Shown: positions 1 through 8,012, counted from the first letter of the stretch. The stretch: 13,474 bases of DNA from JBGOTP01 sp041476545 (GCA_041476545.1 JBGOTP010000115.1:1-13474); one strand, 5' to 3'. Program-made: numbers and translations. The notes: generated from the sequence alone by a model not told the origin.

Positions 1-1152
1 CCCGCGTCCTGCCGCCGGGGCAGCCGGCGCGGGCGGGCGCGGCGCGCTGATGCGCTCGTGATCGCCCTTGGGCGGCGTACGGGTGTCGAAGTAGGTGAGC
101 TTGGCGCCGAACGCGGTGCGTCCCGGCTTCTCCCACCACACGGTCGACCCGTCGAACCCCTTGATGAGATCGGCGCTCGGCGCCCCCGCCAGCGTGAACG
201 ACAACACGACCTTGTCGGCAGCCGCGAGCTTCGGGATCTTCCAGACGACTACATCGCCGGCCAGATCGGCCTTGGGTCGGGTGATGATGGCGTCCGGGCT
301 GTGCCCGGCCAAAGTGATACCCGGCTCGAGGCCGAGGCTCGCCAGCGGCTGGACGCCCTTGTAGCCAGGGCCGGTTCCGGACACGACCTTCGCACCCGGC
401 AGCACCCTGACGAAGGCCGTCATGTTCTCGGTGTCGGCCCCCACGTTCTTCACGCCCCGGTTGGTGATCGTGAGGGTGTAGGTCGTGTTGCCGCCGTTCT
501 GGTCGCCGATCGCAAGGGCGCCGCCGATGGACGCGCGCAGTCCGAGATCCTCCACCAGGAACTTGTAGATCTCGCGGAGCACGAACTCGGGGAGCCGCTC
601 GCGGCTGTAGTTGCCCATGCCCCCCCTCGGGTACTTGTCGGTATGGTTGTAGATCTGCTTGGCGAAGTACTCGAAGTTCACTTTCTTCGCGTGCTCGCCC
701 AGCCACATGCGCGAGAACTTGTTCTCGGGCTCATGGCACTGGCCGCATCCGACCGTGTTCATGTACACGCGCTGACCGAGCGGGGCCGATGCCGGCGCCG
801 GCGCCCAGTGCCATTCGCCGGGCTTAGTTACCTTCGGCAGCGAGGAGACATAGGCGAAGATGTCGGCCGCCTGCTGGTCTGTGAGCTGCTGCTCGGTGAA
901 CGCAAGCATGACGCCCCATGGGTTGCGCAGCGAGTGGCGGAACTGCTCGAGCGTCAACCCGCGGCCGCCGGCAAGATCGGGACCGAAGCCGCCTTCGGCC
1001 TCCTCCCCGTGACAATCACCGCACAGATGCGAGCGCCACGGACCGGCCCCGGCCTTCGGGTCACCCTTCAGCGCTGCACTCTGCGCCGCGACCCCCTGCG
1101 GCAGCAGCGGCGTCAATAAGAAGGCAACGAGCAATGTGTGCGTCAGCTTCAT
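1..1152 (-). CDS. Diheme c-type cytochrome, exported (3' end missing)
   Basis: The reading frame opens with ATG at 1152 and runs without a stop to base 1, so the C-terminus lies outside the window (384 codons seen). A GAGGAG ribosome site sits just upstream at 1156-1161. Residues 1-23 form a signal peptide ending VAA. Two haem-binding CxxCH motifs are present, CGDCH at 44-48 and CGQCH at 136-140. Met82 and Met179 are plausible axial ligands, giving two tandem cytochrome c domains over roughly 30-200. Residues about 205-345 look beta-rich with an N-R-G pattern, resembling a CARDB/Ig-like domain. The visible end is Pro/Ala rich. By family knowledge this is a periplasmic electron carrier or the haem subunit of an oxidoreductase; the partner is not visible. 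It is divergent from the VOC gene at 1349. The cytochrome call is firm; the physiological role is unknown. Confidence 0.88.
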   Translation of the reverse strand, partial: MKLTHTLLVAFLLTPLLPQGVAAQSAALKGDPKAGAGPWRSHLCGDCHGEEAEGGFGPDLAGGRGLTLEQFRHSLRNPWGVMLAFTEQQLTDQQAADIFAYVSSLPKVTKPGEWHWAPAPASAPLGQRVYMNTVGCGQCHEPENKFSRMWLGEHAKKVNFEYFAKQIYNHTDKYPRGGMGNYSRERLPEFVLREIYKFLVEDLGLRASIGGALAIGDQNGGNTTYTLTITNRGVKNVGADTENMTAFVRVLPGAKVVSGTGPGYKGVQPLASLGLEPGITLAGHSPDAIITRPKADLAGDVVVWKIPKLAAADKVVLSFTLAGAPSADLIKGFDGSTVWWEKPGRTAFGAKLTYFDTRTPPKGDHERISAPRPPAPAAPAAGRG

Positions 1153-1337
1153 AAACTCCTCACTTGGGCCGGACCACCACGGCAAGCGCGCCGCCGGCGG
1201 GTGATCCCCTGTGGACAAATACTACGCCGAACCGTCTAGAATCGGCGATGAACTTCATGAGGCAGAAGCCAGCAGCGAGCGAGAGACATGGAGTTCATGG
1301 TTCGATCACGAGAAGTTCCGTACTATGATTCCCGCAT

Positions 1338-1342
1338 AGGAG
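1338..1342 (+). promoter_or_regulatory. Ribosome binding site of the VOC gene
   Basis: AGGAG lies 6 bases before the ATG at 1349. It favours this start over an upstream start in another frame, at 1288, which would give a protein without recognisable features. Confidence 0.7.
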
Positions 1343-1348
1343 AGACGC

Positions 1349-1906
1349 ATGAAGGGACACATCAATCTCGGAGTTGCACTCGCGGCCGGCTGCCTCATCG
1401 GCTGGTTCACCAACACGCAGATCGCGCAAGGCCAGGGACAGCAGGCGGAGAGTCCCGTGCTCGGCCAGCTCAATCACCTGGGCTTCGCGGTGACGGATGT
1501 CGAGAAGACCGCCAAGGCATTCGCCGATGCCTTCGGCGTCGAAGGGGTGCCGAAGTCGATGGACGTCCGCGACGTCAAGTGGGGGCCGAAGTTTCCCGGC
1601 AAGGTGATGAACGTGCGCCGTATGGCGATGACGATCAACGGCATCACCTTCGAGCTCCTTCAGCCGCTCGAGGGCGAGAGCCCGTGGAAGGAGTTCATCG
1701 CGAGGGGTGGCGACGGCCTCCACCACATCGGCTTCTCGGTGCCTGACGTCCCGAAAGCGCGCGCCTATCTCGAATCAAAAGGGGGCATCCAGACGCAGGA
1801 CTACTCGAACGCGGCCAATTACGTCGACATGCACGCGGCAGGCGTGCCGATCACGTTCGAGATCATCGGCGGTATGCCGGCGGCGCCCGCAGCGCCCCGC
1901 CAGTAA
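1349..1906 (+). CDS. Exported VOC-fold (glyoxalase/methylmalonyl-CoA epimerase-like) protein
   Basis: A 185-residue protein. The ATG at 1349 is preceded by AGGAG at 1338-1342 with a 6-base gap, which fixes the start. Residues 5-27 are a hydrophobic N-terminal segment (signal peptide or anchor), followed by a Gln/Gly-rich linker. A vicinal-oxygen-chelate domain spans about 38-175 as two beta-alpha-beta-beta-beta modules. Candidate metal ligands fall where the fold predicts: His43 (NHLGF), Glu102 (ITFELL), His125/126 (LHHIGF) and Glu171 (ITFEII). The LHHIGF and NHLGF motifs resemble methylmalonyl-CoA epimerase and glyoxalase I. Those enzymes are cytoplasmic, so the export signal is unexpected and the substrate cannot be assigned. 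The gene converges on the efflux operon, with 42 bases separating the two stop codons. Fold call is strong; reaction unknown. Confidence 0.8.
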   Translation: MKGHINLGVALAAGCLIGWFTNTQIAQGQGQQAESPVLGQLNHLGFAVTDVEKTAKAFADAFGVEGVPKSMDVRDVKWGPKFPGKVMNVRRMAMTINGITFELLQPLEGESPWKEFIARGGDGLHHIGFSVPDVPKARAYLESKGGIQTQDYSNAANYVDMHAAGVPITFEIIGGMPAAPAAPRQ

Positions 1907-1948
1907 GGGTAGGCAGCAGCGGCGCCACTTCCTGGCAAATTCGCCGTA

Positions 1949-3307
1949 TCACTGATCTTGCAAGGTGTAACGCGCGCGAGCCGTCGCGATCTCGGCCAGC
2001 ACGATCTCCGTGTTGGCGCGGCGACGCATGGCATTGGCTTCGGCGATCGCTTCGATACGGCCTCCCGCCTGTTCGTAGCGTTCTTCGGCTTCGCGCACGC
2101 GTCCATCCGACAGCGCCAACAGTTCGCGTGCGATGCCGAGCCGTTCATGCGCGGCGGCCGCGTCCGCTTCAGCCTGGCTGCGTGCGGTTTGCCTGGCTTG
2201 CGAGAGATCACGCGAGCGGGCTGCGAGCTCTTCAGCCTGGGCACGCGCGACGTTCGCGTTCGCGCTGGCACTGCCGCCGTCCCAGAGGGGGACGCTGACC
2301 GAGACGCCGACGCGGTACGTCGGGAACACGCCGGACAAGCCGCCTCCCGCGATCGGATTCTGCGCGCGGACGCCGACTTGCGCGTCGGCGCCTATCACGG
2401 GGGCATGCAGGCGGTCGTACATGCTGGCCGTCGCTTGCGCTGCGTCGCGCCGGCGGTCGAGCGCGTGGACCGCCGCATCGGCACTGCTCTCAGACGTCGC
2501 GCCGGCGGTCCTCGACGGCGGCAGATCGATCTGCAGCGCACGGCGATCGGGTTCGGCATCTGCTGAAAGGCCGCCGCCGATGGCGGCATCCAGCATGATG
2601 CGCGCGTTCTCCACATCGGCCCGTGAACGCGAGGCCTCGAGCCTGGCGAGCGCCTCGTCCGAAGCCACGGGTGAAATGTCGGCCGCGGGTTTCATGCCTT
2701 CGGCGACCAGATCGGCCACGCGTTTGTGACTCGCCTGCGCGTCGGCCACGGCTTGCTCGCTGAGGGTGGCAACCTCCGTTGCGCCCAGCCACGCGAGATA
2801 CGCGGCGCGCACGTCGTCCAGCACCTGGCGGCGTATGGCTCGGTCGTCAGCGCTCGCGGCCGCTTGTTCGGCGCGCGCGGCCTCGACCGAGAGCGCCGTA
2901 CGACCGAAGTCGTACAGATTCATGGAGATGTCGAGGGTCGCGCCATAGCGGGTCTGCGCCGCAAAGGCGCTTCGATCGCCGATCTCACGGATGCCCTGCA
3001 CGAGGACGTCGTGCGCCGGATCCAGATCGACCCCGGCCACGTGCACCAGGGTGCCGCCGGGCGAGAGCGACACGTCGCTGCCGAGAGTGATGCTGGGGTT
3101 GTAGGCGCTGCGACGGCGTTCCACCTCGGCCGCTGCGCGGCGTATGCGCGCGTGCTGCGCCGACAGGCTCTGTCGCGACGCCAGCGCCTGTTGTTCGAGC
3201 GCTTCGAGCGTGACGGTCTGGGTCTGTGCGTGCGCCAGAGGGGCCGTGACGGCCACGCACACACCCGCGAGGAGGAGGGCGTGAAAGCAGGAAATCGTTC
3301 TGTTCAT
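1949..3307 (-). CDS. TolC-family outer-membrane efflux channel
   Basis: A 452-residue protein of typical length for the outer-membrane efflux protein (OEP/TolC) family. Residues 1-27 are a signal peptide ending AHA before Gln28. The rest is mostly long Ala/Glu/Arg-rich helices in two repeats (about 32-240 and 270-450), as expected for the coiled-coil tunnel. A family-like strand-turn VPLWDGGSA precedes the second helical run, and YNPSITLGSDVS-type strands belong to the outer-membrane barrel. Its ATG is 7 bases past the stop of the permease gene and lacks a strong ribosome site, so it probably depends on coupled translation. As the last gene of the adaptor-ATPase-permease-channel operon it should provide the exit duct across the outer membrane. 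There is no lipobox, so it is probably not a lipoprotein, unlike many CusC/OprM-type relatives. Confidence 0.9.
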   Translation of the reverse strand: MNRTISCFHALLLAGVCVAVTAPLAHAQTQTVTLEALEQQALASRQSLSAQHARIRRAAAEVERRRSAYNPSITLGSDVSLSPGGTLVHVAGVDLDPAHDVLVQGIREIGDRSAFAAQTRYGATLDISMNLYDFGRTALSVEAARAEQAAASADDRAIRRQVLDDVRAAYLAWLGATEVATLSEQAVADAQASHKRVADLVAEGMKPAADISPVASDEALARLEASRSRADVENARIMLDAAIGGGLSADAEPDRRALQIDLPPSRTAGATSESSADAAVHALDRRRDAAQATASMYDRLHAPVIGADAQVGVRAQNPIAGGGLSGVFPTYRVGVSVSVPLWDGGSASANANVARAQAEELAARSRDLSQARQTARSQAEADAAAAHERLGIARELLALSDGRVREAEERYEQAGGRIEAIAEANAMRRRANTEIVLAEIATARARYTLQDQ

Positions 3308-3314
3308 GTTTTGC

Positions 3315-4526
3315 TCATTCGCGACGCAGCGCCTGGATGGGATCGAGCATCGCCGCGCGGCGCGCCGGGATGTAGCCGAAAACGAGGCCGATCACTATGC
3401 CGAACAACACCGAGAACACCACCACCGGCACCGACGTGCCGCTGTCCCAACCCATCTGATGCTCGACCGCGAGAGCGGCGCCGACGCCGAGCGCCGCGCC
3501 GGCGCCCGAGCCGATGATCGCCAGCACCAACGCCTCAGCCAGGAACTGCGTGAGGATCTGCCACGGTGACGCGCCGACCGCGGCGCGGATGCCGATCTCG
3601 TACGTCCGCTCGGCGACCGACACCAGCAGGATGTTCATGATCCCGATGCCGCCCACGAGCAGCGATACGGCCGCGATGCCGGCCAGCAGCCCCGTGAGAA
3701 TGGCGGCGGTTTGCGCGGCCACGCGCGTCGCCTCGTCCGGGCTGATCACTTCGAAATCGTCGGGGTCGCGCGCATCGAGCTGATGGCGTCGGCGGAGGAT
3801 GTCGACGATCTCGCCGCGCGCCGCTTGCAGGAGGGCCGGGCTCTGCGGGCGCATCTCGATCAACGCGTAGCCGTCGGTGGGATTGCCCAGGTAGGCGGCG
3901 AACGTCGTCACCGGCATCAACACGAAGTCGTCCAGGTCGTCCCCGCTAATCGACATGCCTTTGGCCGCGACCAAGCCGAGCACGCGACACGGAAGCGTGC
4001 CACCGATCGTGATCGTGGCGCCGATCGGATCGCGATCCCCGAACAGCGCGTGGGCCGGCGTCTGGCCGAGCACGCAGACCTTGGCGCGCTGCGACAGGTC
4101 GAGCTCGTCGAACATGCCTCCGCTGACGACGTGTTGATCGTGCAGCACGGCATAGCCCCGTGTGACGCCGGCGATGTACACGCGGTACGACACGCCGCCG
4201 AACACCACGTCGTCGTTCTTGCGCCGGAGCGGCACGATATCGACGAGCGTCGTGGATTCGCGCGTCAGGGCCTGCAAGTCGCCGTCGGTCAGTGGGCGGT
4301 GTGGTTTGGGATCGACCCTGCCGCTGATGCGCACACGCAACAGGTTCGTGCCGATGCGCTCGAATTGCGAGACGACGGAAGTGCGTGCGCCTTGGCCAAA
4401 GCTGACCATGGCGATGAACGCGCCGACGCCGATGGCCAGGCCGAGCACGGTCAGCAGGCTGCGCCCTGTGTTGCGCACAACCACCTGCAGCGCGGGGTAG
4501 AGGACTTCGCTACCGGGCAGCCGCAT
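3315..4526 (-). CDS. MacB-type ABC transporter permease (no ATPase domain)
   Basis: A 403-residue permease if it starts at the ATG at 4526. An in-frame GTG at 4532 would add two residues and sits closer to an AAGAAGG ribosome site, so either start is possible. Both overlap the end of the ATPase gene, which indicates translational coupling. Topology matches the MacB/YknZ/LolE class: a first membrane helix at about 22-44, a large periplasmic domain at about 45-270 (MacB_PCD type), then three helices between about 275 and 385. The cytoplasmic coupling segment ERTYEIGIRAAVGAS is family-diagnostic. The C-terminal ARRAAMLDPIQALRRE tail is also typical. In this class the permease does not move substrate through the inner membrane. 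It works as a mechanotransmission device driving periplasmic substrate out through the adaptor and TolC. Substrate unknown. Confidence 0.92.
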   Translation of the reverse strand: MRLPGSEVLYPALQVVVRNTGRSLLTVLGLAIGVGAFIAMVSFGQGARTSVVSQFERIGTNLLRVRISGRVDPKPHRPLTDGDLQALTRESTTLVDIVPLRRKNDDVVFGGVSYRVYIAGVTRGYAVLHDQHVVSGGMFDELDLSQRAKVCVLGQTPAHALFGDRDPIGATITIGGTLPCRVLGLVAAKGMSISGDDLDDFVLMPVTTFAAYLGNPTDGYALIEMRPQSPALLQAARGEIVDILRRRHQLDARDPDDFEVISPDEATRVAAQTAAILTGLLAGIAAVSLLVGGIGIMNILLVSVAERTYEIGIRAAVGASPWQILTQFLAEALVLAIIGSGAGAALGVGAALAVEHQMGWDSGTSVPVVVFSVLFGIVIGLVFGYIPARRAAMLDPIQALRRE

Positions 4527-5223
4527 GAGCACTCTTGCCTTCTTCGTCGGCGACGATCAAGCCGTCGAGCATGGTGATCTGTCGATGGGCAAACGCGGCC
4601 ACCTGCGGATCGTGCGTGACCAGGATGATGGTGATCCCACTCTCCTGGTGCAGTTCGCCAAGCAGGCTCATCACGTCTTTGGCGGTCCGCGAATCGAGCG
4701 CACCGGTGGGCTCGTCGGCCAGCAACAGCTTGGGCCGGCACGCGAGCGAGCGGGCAATCGCCACCCTCTGGCACTGGCCGCCCGACAGCTGTCTGGGCCA
4801 GTGCTCGAGCCGATCGCCGAGGCCGACGCGCTGCAGGAGCGCCGCCGCGCGTCGTTCGCGCTCGGCGCGTGGGACGCCGGCATAGTAGAGAGGCAGCGCG
4901 ACGTTTTCGAGCGCGGTCGAGTCGCTCACCAGATGAAACGACTGGAAGATGAAGCCGACGTAGTGCAGGCGCACCCAGGCTTGCTCTTCACGGTCGAGGC
5001 CGGACACGTCGCGGCCGCCCAGACGATACTGCCCCTTGGTCGGTCGATCGAGGCAGCCGAGGATGTTGAGCAGCGTGGACTTGCCCGACCCCGAGGGCCC
5101 CGTGAGCGCGACCACCTCCCCGTACGTGATGACGAGATCGATGCCACCGAGGACCGGTGCGTTCAGCAGGGCTTCCGCATAGACTTTCTCCACCTGTTCG
5201 AGCTCGACGATGGGCGCAGCCAT
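4510..5223 (-). CDS. ABC transporter ATPase subunit, MacB/LolD/YknY type
   Basis: A 237-residue ATP-binding subunit with all the core motifs: Walker A GPSGSGKST at 42-50, Q-loop Gln94, signature LSGGQ at 146-150, Walker B LLLADEP at 166-172 followed by the TGALDS D-loop, and the switch His204 (VTHD). The LNxLGxLDRPTxG-like stretch after Walker A and the TGALDS sequence place it in the LolD/MacB branch, which energises export of periplasmic or lipid-linked substrates. In E. coli MacB this domain is fused to the permease; here it is a separate protein. The start ATG is 10 bases after the adaptor stop and no good ribosome site is visible, so translation is likely coupled. Its 3' end overlaps the permease start. 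Confidence 0.95.
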   Translation of the reverse strand: MAAPIVELEQVEKVYAEALLNAPVLGGIDLVITYGEVVALTGPSGSGKSTLLNILGCLDRPTKGQYRLGGRDVSGLDREEQAWVRLHYVGFIFQSFHLVSDSTALENVALPLYYAGVPRAERERRAAALLQRVGLGDRLEHWPRQLSGGQCQRVAIARSLACRPKLLLADEPTGALDSRTAKDVMSLLGELHQESGITIILVTHDPQVAAFAHRQITMLDGLIVADEEGKSAHAAAR

Positions 5224-5233
5224 AGTGCGCAGA

Positions 5234-6367
5234 CTACGGCTTCTTGCCGAGGGTAATCGACGGCTTCCCGGCGTCTTTCTCGTCGGGACGGAACAAGCCG
5301 ATGATGATCAGATCGCCTTCTTGCAGGTGCTCGCCTTCAGCCGCCGTCACTTCGGTGAAGGCGCCGTCGGACAAGCCCGCGCGGATGCCTAACGGCCCGG
5401 CCTGCGCGGGCCCGGTGCGGCGCCACAGCCGCGTGCGTGGCGGCGCCGGCGGCGCGTCGTCGGGTGAGAAACGCAGCGCCGCTTCGCGCACGGCCAGCAC
5501 GTGCTCGACGCGCGCCACTTCAAGATGCACGAGCGCGGTCATGCCGGGCAGGAGCGTGCCGTCCGCGTTGTTCGCGCTCAAGGTCACCGGATAGCTCACG
5601 ACGCCGCTTTCGATCTCCGGCTCGAGCGCGATGCGTTCGACGCGCGCCTCGAACGTTCGGCCGGGCAGGCCCTGCACTTCGAAGTGCGTGGCTTGCCCGA
5701 CGCGGACCTGCGCAATGTCGGTTTCGTTGACGAGCGCGTCGATGCGCAGCACCTGCAGCGACCGACCGATCACGAACAGCGCGCCCCGCTCGGGGTCGAC
5801 CATCATGCCCAACGTCTCGGGCGCCTTGAGCACGATGCCGTCCGCTGGTGCGACGATGTCGGTGGAGTTGTGACCGAGAGCGGCCGAGGCCACGCTCCCG
5901 GACGCGACGCCTTCCTCCGCTTGCGCAGCCGCGAGCGCAGCGGCTGCACGATCGGCGACGGTCTTGGCGTTGACGGCGTCCTGTTGGCTGGCCAGGCCTC
6001 TTTGCGCCAGGCGCTCCGAGCGCTGCTGTTCTTCCAACGCGGCGTTGTAGGCGACGCGCGCTTCGGCGAGCCGCCCCGCGGCGGCGCGCTGGCTGGCTTG
6101 GGCCTGGCTGACCGCCAGACGCTGCGCACGGTCATCGAGCTTCGCGAGCAGCTGACCCTTTTTCACTTGGGCGCGCGGCTCGACCAGGATCTGCACCAGG
6201 CGCCCGGAGAACGACGCAGCCACTTCGACCCGACCGGTGACGCCGATGTGCCCTGTGGCATCGACCAGGCGCACGATCGAGCGGCGGGCCAGCGGCACGG
6301 TGCGGTACAGTTCGGCGACGGGTCTGGGCCGCATCAGGAACGTTGCGGCGGCGGCGCTCGCGAGCAA
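5234..6367 (-). CDS. HlyD/MacA-family periplasmic adaptor of the efflux pump (start uncertain)
   Basis: Listed from TTG at 6367 (377 residues). The protein has the standard adaptor layout: membrane segment at about 1-12, barrel-sandwich (lipoyl-like) half near 45-75 (GRLVQILVEPRAQVKKGQLLAKLDD), an Ala/Gln/Arg-rich coiled-coil hairpin at about 76-155, the second lipoyl half (IVAPADGIV), a beta-barrel at about 200-290, and a membrane-proximal domain with a GLSDG..TEV motif near the C-terminus. It should bridge the MacB-like permease and the TolC channel. The frame stays open upstream to a TAG at 6476-6478 and encodes a basic stretch (IRRRARLRR) just before the membrane segment, as expected for a real N-terminus. 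However, no ATG, GTG or TTG occurs in that extension. The true start may therefore be a rare codon such as ATT at 6458-6460. First gene of the four-gene operon. Confidence 0.88.
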   Translation of the reverse strand: MLASAAAATFLMRPRPVAELYRTVPLARRSIVRLVDATGHIGVTGRVEVAASFSGRLVQILVEPRAQVKKGQLLAKLDDRAQRLAVSQAQASQRAAAGRLAEARVAYNAALEEQQRSERLAQRGLASQQDAVNAKTVADRAAAALAAAQAEEGVASGSVASAALGHNSTDIVAPADGIVLKAPETLGMMVDPERGALFVIGRSLQVLRIDALVNETDIAQVRVGQATHFEVQGLPGRTFEARVERIALEPEIESGVVSYPVTLSANNADGTLLPGMTALVHLEVARVEHVLAVREAALRFSPDDAPPAPPRTRLWRRTGPAQAGPLGIRAGLSDGAFTEVTAAEGEHLQEGDLIIIGLFRPDEKDAGKPSITLGKKP

Positions 6368-6589
6368 GACCCCGAACGTGACGACCCGCCGCAGCCGCGC
6401 GCGGCGCCTGATCGGCGGGATCTGAAGCCCTTCGGTGCTGGAAGACGTGATGCCAACAATCTTACTTAAGAATCCCTATCCGCGTCGTGTGCTCCGCAAG
6501 ACCTGCGCGCGATGCGGCGCGTGGGCAGGCCCCCGCTCGGCGAGCGGTCCCGGCAACTGAGATGGCTCATGAAGGCCTTTGGCCCCGAG
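6368..6589. other. Intergenic stretch between adaptor and cytochrome genes
   Basis: This 222-base gap holds the probable N-terminal extension of the adaptor (6368-6460), an unusually AT-rich patch at about 6452-6480 that could carry the operon promoter, and a perfect 6-bp hairpin CCGCTC-GGC-GAGCGG at 6533-6547. The hairpin lies downstream of the minus-strand cytochrome gene but has no following T-run, so it is at best a weak terminator. No further gene is seen. Confidence 0.4.
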
Positions 6590-7075
6590 CTACTCGAACT
6601 TCACGATGATCTTCCGCAACGCATCCCGATTTGTCGGAAGCTCGGTCTTGCCCGAGGGCACTCCGTTGGTTTGCAGGATGAAGCTCACGACGTCGACATA
6701 CCCCTGTTTGTCGAGACTGCCGGGGTGCTTCGCGGGCATGAGTTCCTCCATCGTTGTGAGCAGGGCCTGAATGCTCAGTCCACCCCAACGGCTCGTGAAT
6801 TGCCGTCCTCGAAGCGGCGGTCCGCCGTCGGACTTCCTGCCCGTCATGTTGTCCTGGTGACACACGGTACATTCGCGACGGTAGATCTGCTCCCCGCGCT
6901 TGGCCTGCTCGATGGTATAGAGACCCGCGGCGGGAGCTCTTCGGGACTGCGGATCCGTGCTCACGCCGGCCGCCACACTGATGCCGGCGACGACAACTGC
7001 GGCACTGATGCCAACAACTGCCGCACGGACGAGCCCTCGTCGAAGACGGTTGCTACCTGCCTGTTGCCCGTCCAT
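6590..7075 (-). CDS. Single-haem exported c-type cytochrome
   Basis: A 161-residue protein starting at ATG 7075, with AGGAG 7 bases upstream (7083-7087). Residues about 15-38 form a hydrophobic segment after a basic N-terminus (RLRR), so it is either secreted or held as a signal anchor. One haem site, CTVCH at 69-73, is followed by a Gly/Pro-rich loop (GGPPLRG) and Met113 in ELMPAKHPG, the expected distal ligand. This is a class I cytochrome c domain over about 55-145. The C-terminus ends LRKIIVKFE. It is divergent from the cytochrome c' lipoprotein gene at 7347, so the two may share a control region. Its role as a small periplasmic electron carrier is inferred from family; the redox partner is unknown. 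Confidence 0.88.
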   Translation of the reverse strand: MDGQQAGSNRLRRGLVRAAVVGISAAVVVAGISVAAGVSTDPQSRRAPAAGLYTIEQAKRGEQIYRRECTVCHQDNMTGRKSDGGPPLRGRQFTSRWGGLSIQALLTTMEELMPAKHPGSLDKQGYVDVVSFILQTNGVPSGKTELPTNRDALRKIIVKFE

Positions 7076-7346
7076 TGGAACTCTCCTCTAGACTTGTAAC
7101 GCTCGCTGGCGCATGTCGAAGCAACCGCTGTGCCATGGCGAACGGGATCGCACGCGCGCATCGGACGTGAGACGTGCGTGATGTTCCACGAAAACTCGGC
7201 GTCGCGCGGCATGGTGCGCATCGTAAAGAGCCGCTCAGCGACGAGCGGGATTTTCTCATGCGCATAGCGAGTTTTTCACCATCGCAGTATGGAGCACCAG
7301 CCTCCAGACCTGCTAGGATCAGCCTGCCACACGGAAAGTTGCCCTG
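7076..7346. other. Divergent intergenic control region with hairpin and tandem hexamer
   Basis: 271 bases separate two cytochrome genes transcribed away from each other, so promoters for both should lie here, but I could not pick a convincing -35/-10 pair. Visible structures are a tandem GACGTG repeat at 7164-7169 and 7171-7176 (7-base period), and a hairpin CCGCTC-AGCGAC-GAGCGG at 7231-7248 flanked by AAAGAG and GATTTTCT. The hairpin could be a leader attenuator or terminator on either strand. No small gene is supported. Confidence 0.35.
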
Positions 7347-8012
7347 ATGGGACATCGCCCTCGCGCCTTGCACGCCGCGTTACTCAGTCTGACCGTCCTG
7401 CTGTCGGCGTGTTCATCGTCGTCCAGTCCCGCACCGGCCTCTCCTCCCGCCGCGGCGCGAGCGCCAATACTGTGGGGAGACATGAAGCCCATGGTGTCGG
7501 TCAGGGAACTGATGCGCTACACCATCGATCCGCTGGCCGACAACATCTTCAACGCCGTGGGAAGCGTGGTGACCAAGCAGGGAACCGTGGACCTCGAGCC
7601 AAAAACCGATGCCGACTGGGAAAAGATTCAGATCGGTGCCGTGACGCTCGCGGAGGGGATCTATCTGCTGAAAGTTCCCAGGCCGTTTACCCCACCGGGT
7701 GACGAGAACAACAGCACCGGCCCGGAGGCCGTGGAATTGTCGCCCGCGCAGATCACCGCCAAGGTCGAGAAGGACCCGGTGGAGTGGAACGCGCGCATCG
7801 AGGCCGTCCGCAACGTCGCGCGCGAAGTGCTCGACATCGTCAAACGGAAAGACGTGAGCGAACTGTGGGACGCCGGCGAAAATCTCGACCACGCCTGCGA
7901 GAACTGTCACAAGAGCTATTGGTATCCTGGCGAGAACGCCGAGTTCTACAAGAAGCTCAAGGGCCGCCTGGACGAATACCGCGAAATGCGGACTAAGGGA
8001 TCACGGAAATGA
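7347..8012 (+). CDS. Cytochrome c'-like (class II) lipoprotein
   Basis: A 221-residue protein. Residues 1-22 are a lipoprotein signal with lipobox LSAC, so the mature protein should be lipidated at Cys22, followed by a Ser/Pro/Ala linker. The body is largely helical and the only haem motif, CENCH at 184-188, lies close to the C-terminus with HKSYW after it. A C-terminal CxxCH on the last helix of a helical bundle is the hallmark of class II cytochromes (cytochrome c' and cytochrome c556), where the haem is often five-coordinate or binds NO or CO. The bundle is longer than the roughly 130-residue classical domain, with an insertion around 85-140. The stop codon overlaps the next gene's start (ATGA at 8009-8012), so the two are translationally coupled and probably cooperate. 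A GGAAAG ribosome site precedes the ATG. Confidence 0.8.
   Translation: MGHRPRALHAALLSLTVLLSACSSSSSPAPASPPAAARAPILWGDMKPMVSVRELMRYTIDPLADNIFNAVGSVVTKQGTVDLEPKTDADWEKIQIGAVTLAEGIYLLKVPRPFTPPGDENNSTGPEAVELSPAQITAKVEKDPVEWNARIEAVRNVAREVLDIVKRKDVSELWDAGENLDHACENCHKSYWYPGENAEFYKKLKGRLDEYREMRTKGSRK

Noticed and set aside
58..1119. Long plus-strand open frame opposite the left-edge cytochrome
   Set aside because: It is antisense to a gene with two CxxCH motifs, a signal peptide and a ribosome site. Its own translation is Arg/His/Asp-rich with no domain.
1212..1242. TGGACA ... TAGAAT as a promoter for the VOC gene
   Set aside because: The spacing is 19 bases and the -35 match is modest, so the pair is too weak to annotate.
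3711..5256. Long plus-strand frames opposite the permease and ATPase genes
   Set aside because: The minus strand encodes complete Walker A, signature and Walker B motifs and MacB-type membrane helices. The plus frames are GC-driven shadows.
6573..6583. GGCC-AAA-GGCC stem after the single-haem cytochrome gene as a terminator
   Set aside because: Only four base pairs and no T-run of useful length. Such stems are frequent by chance in this composition.
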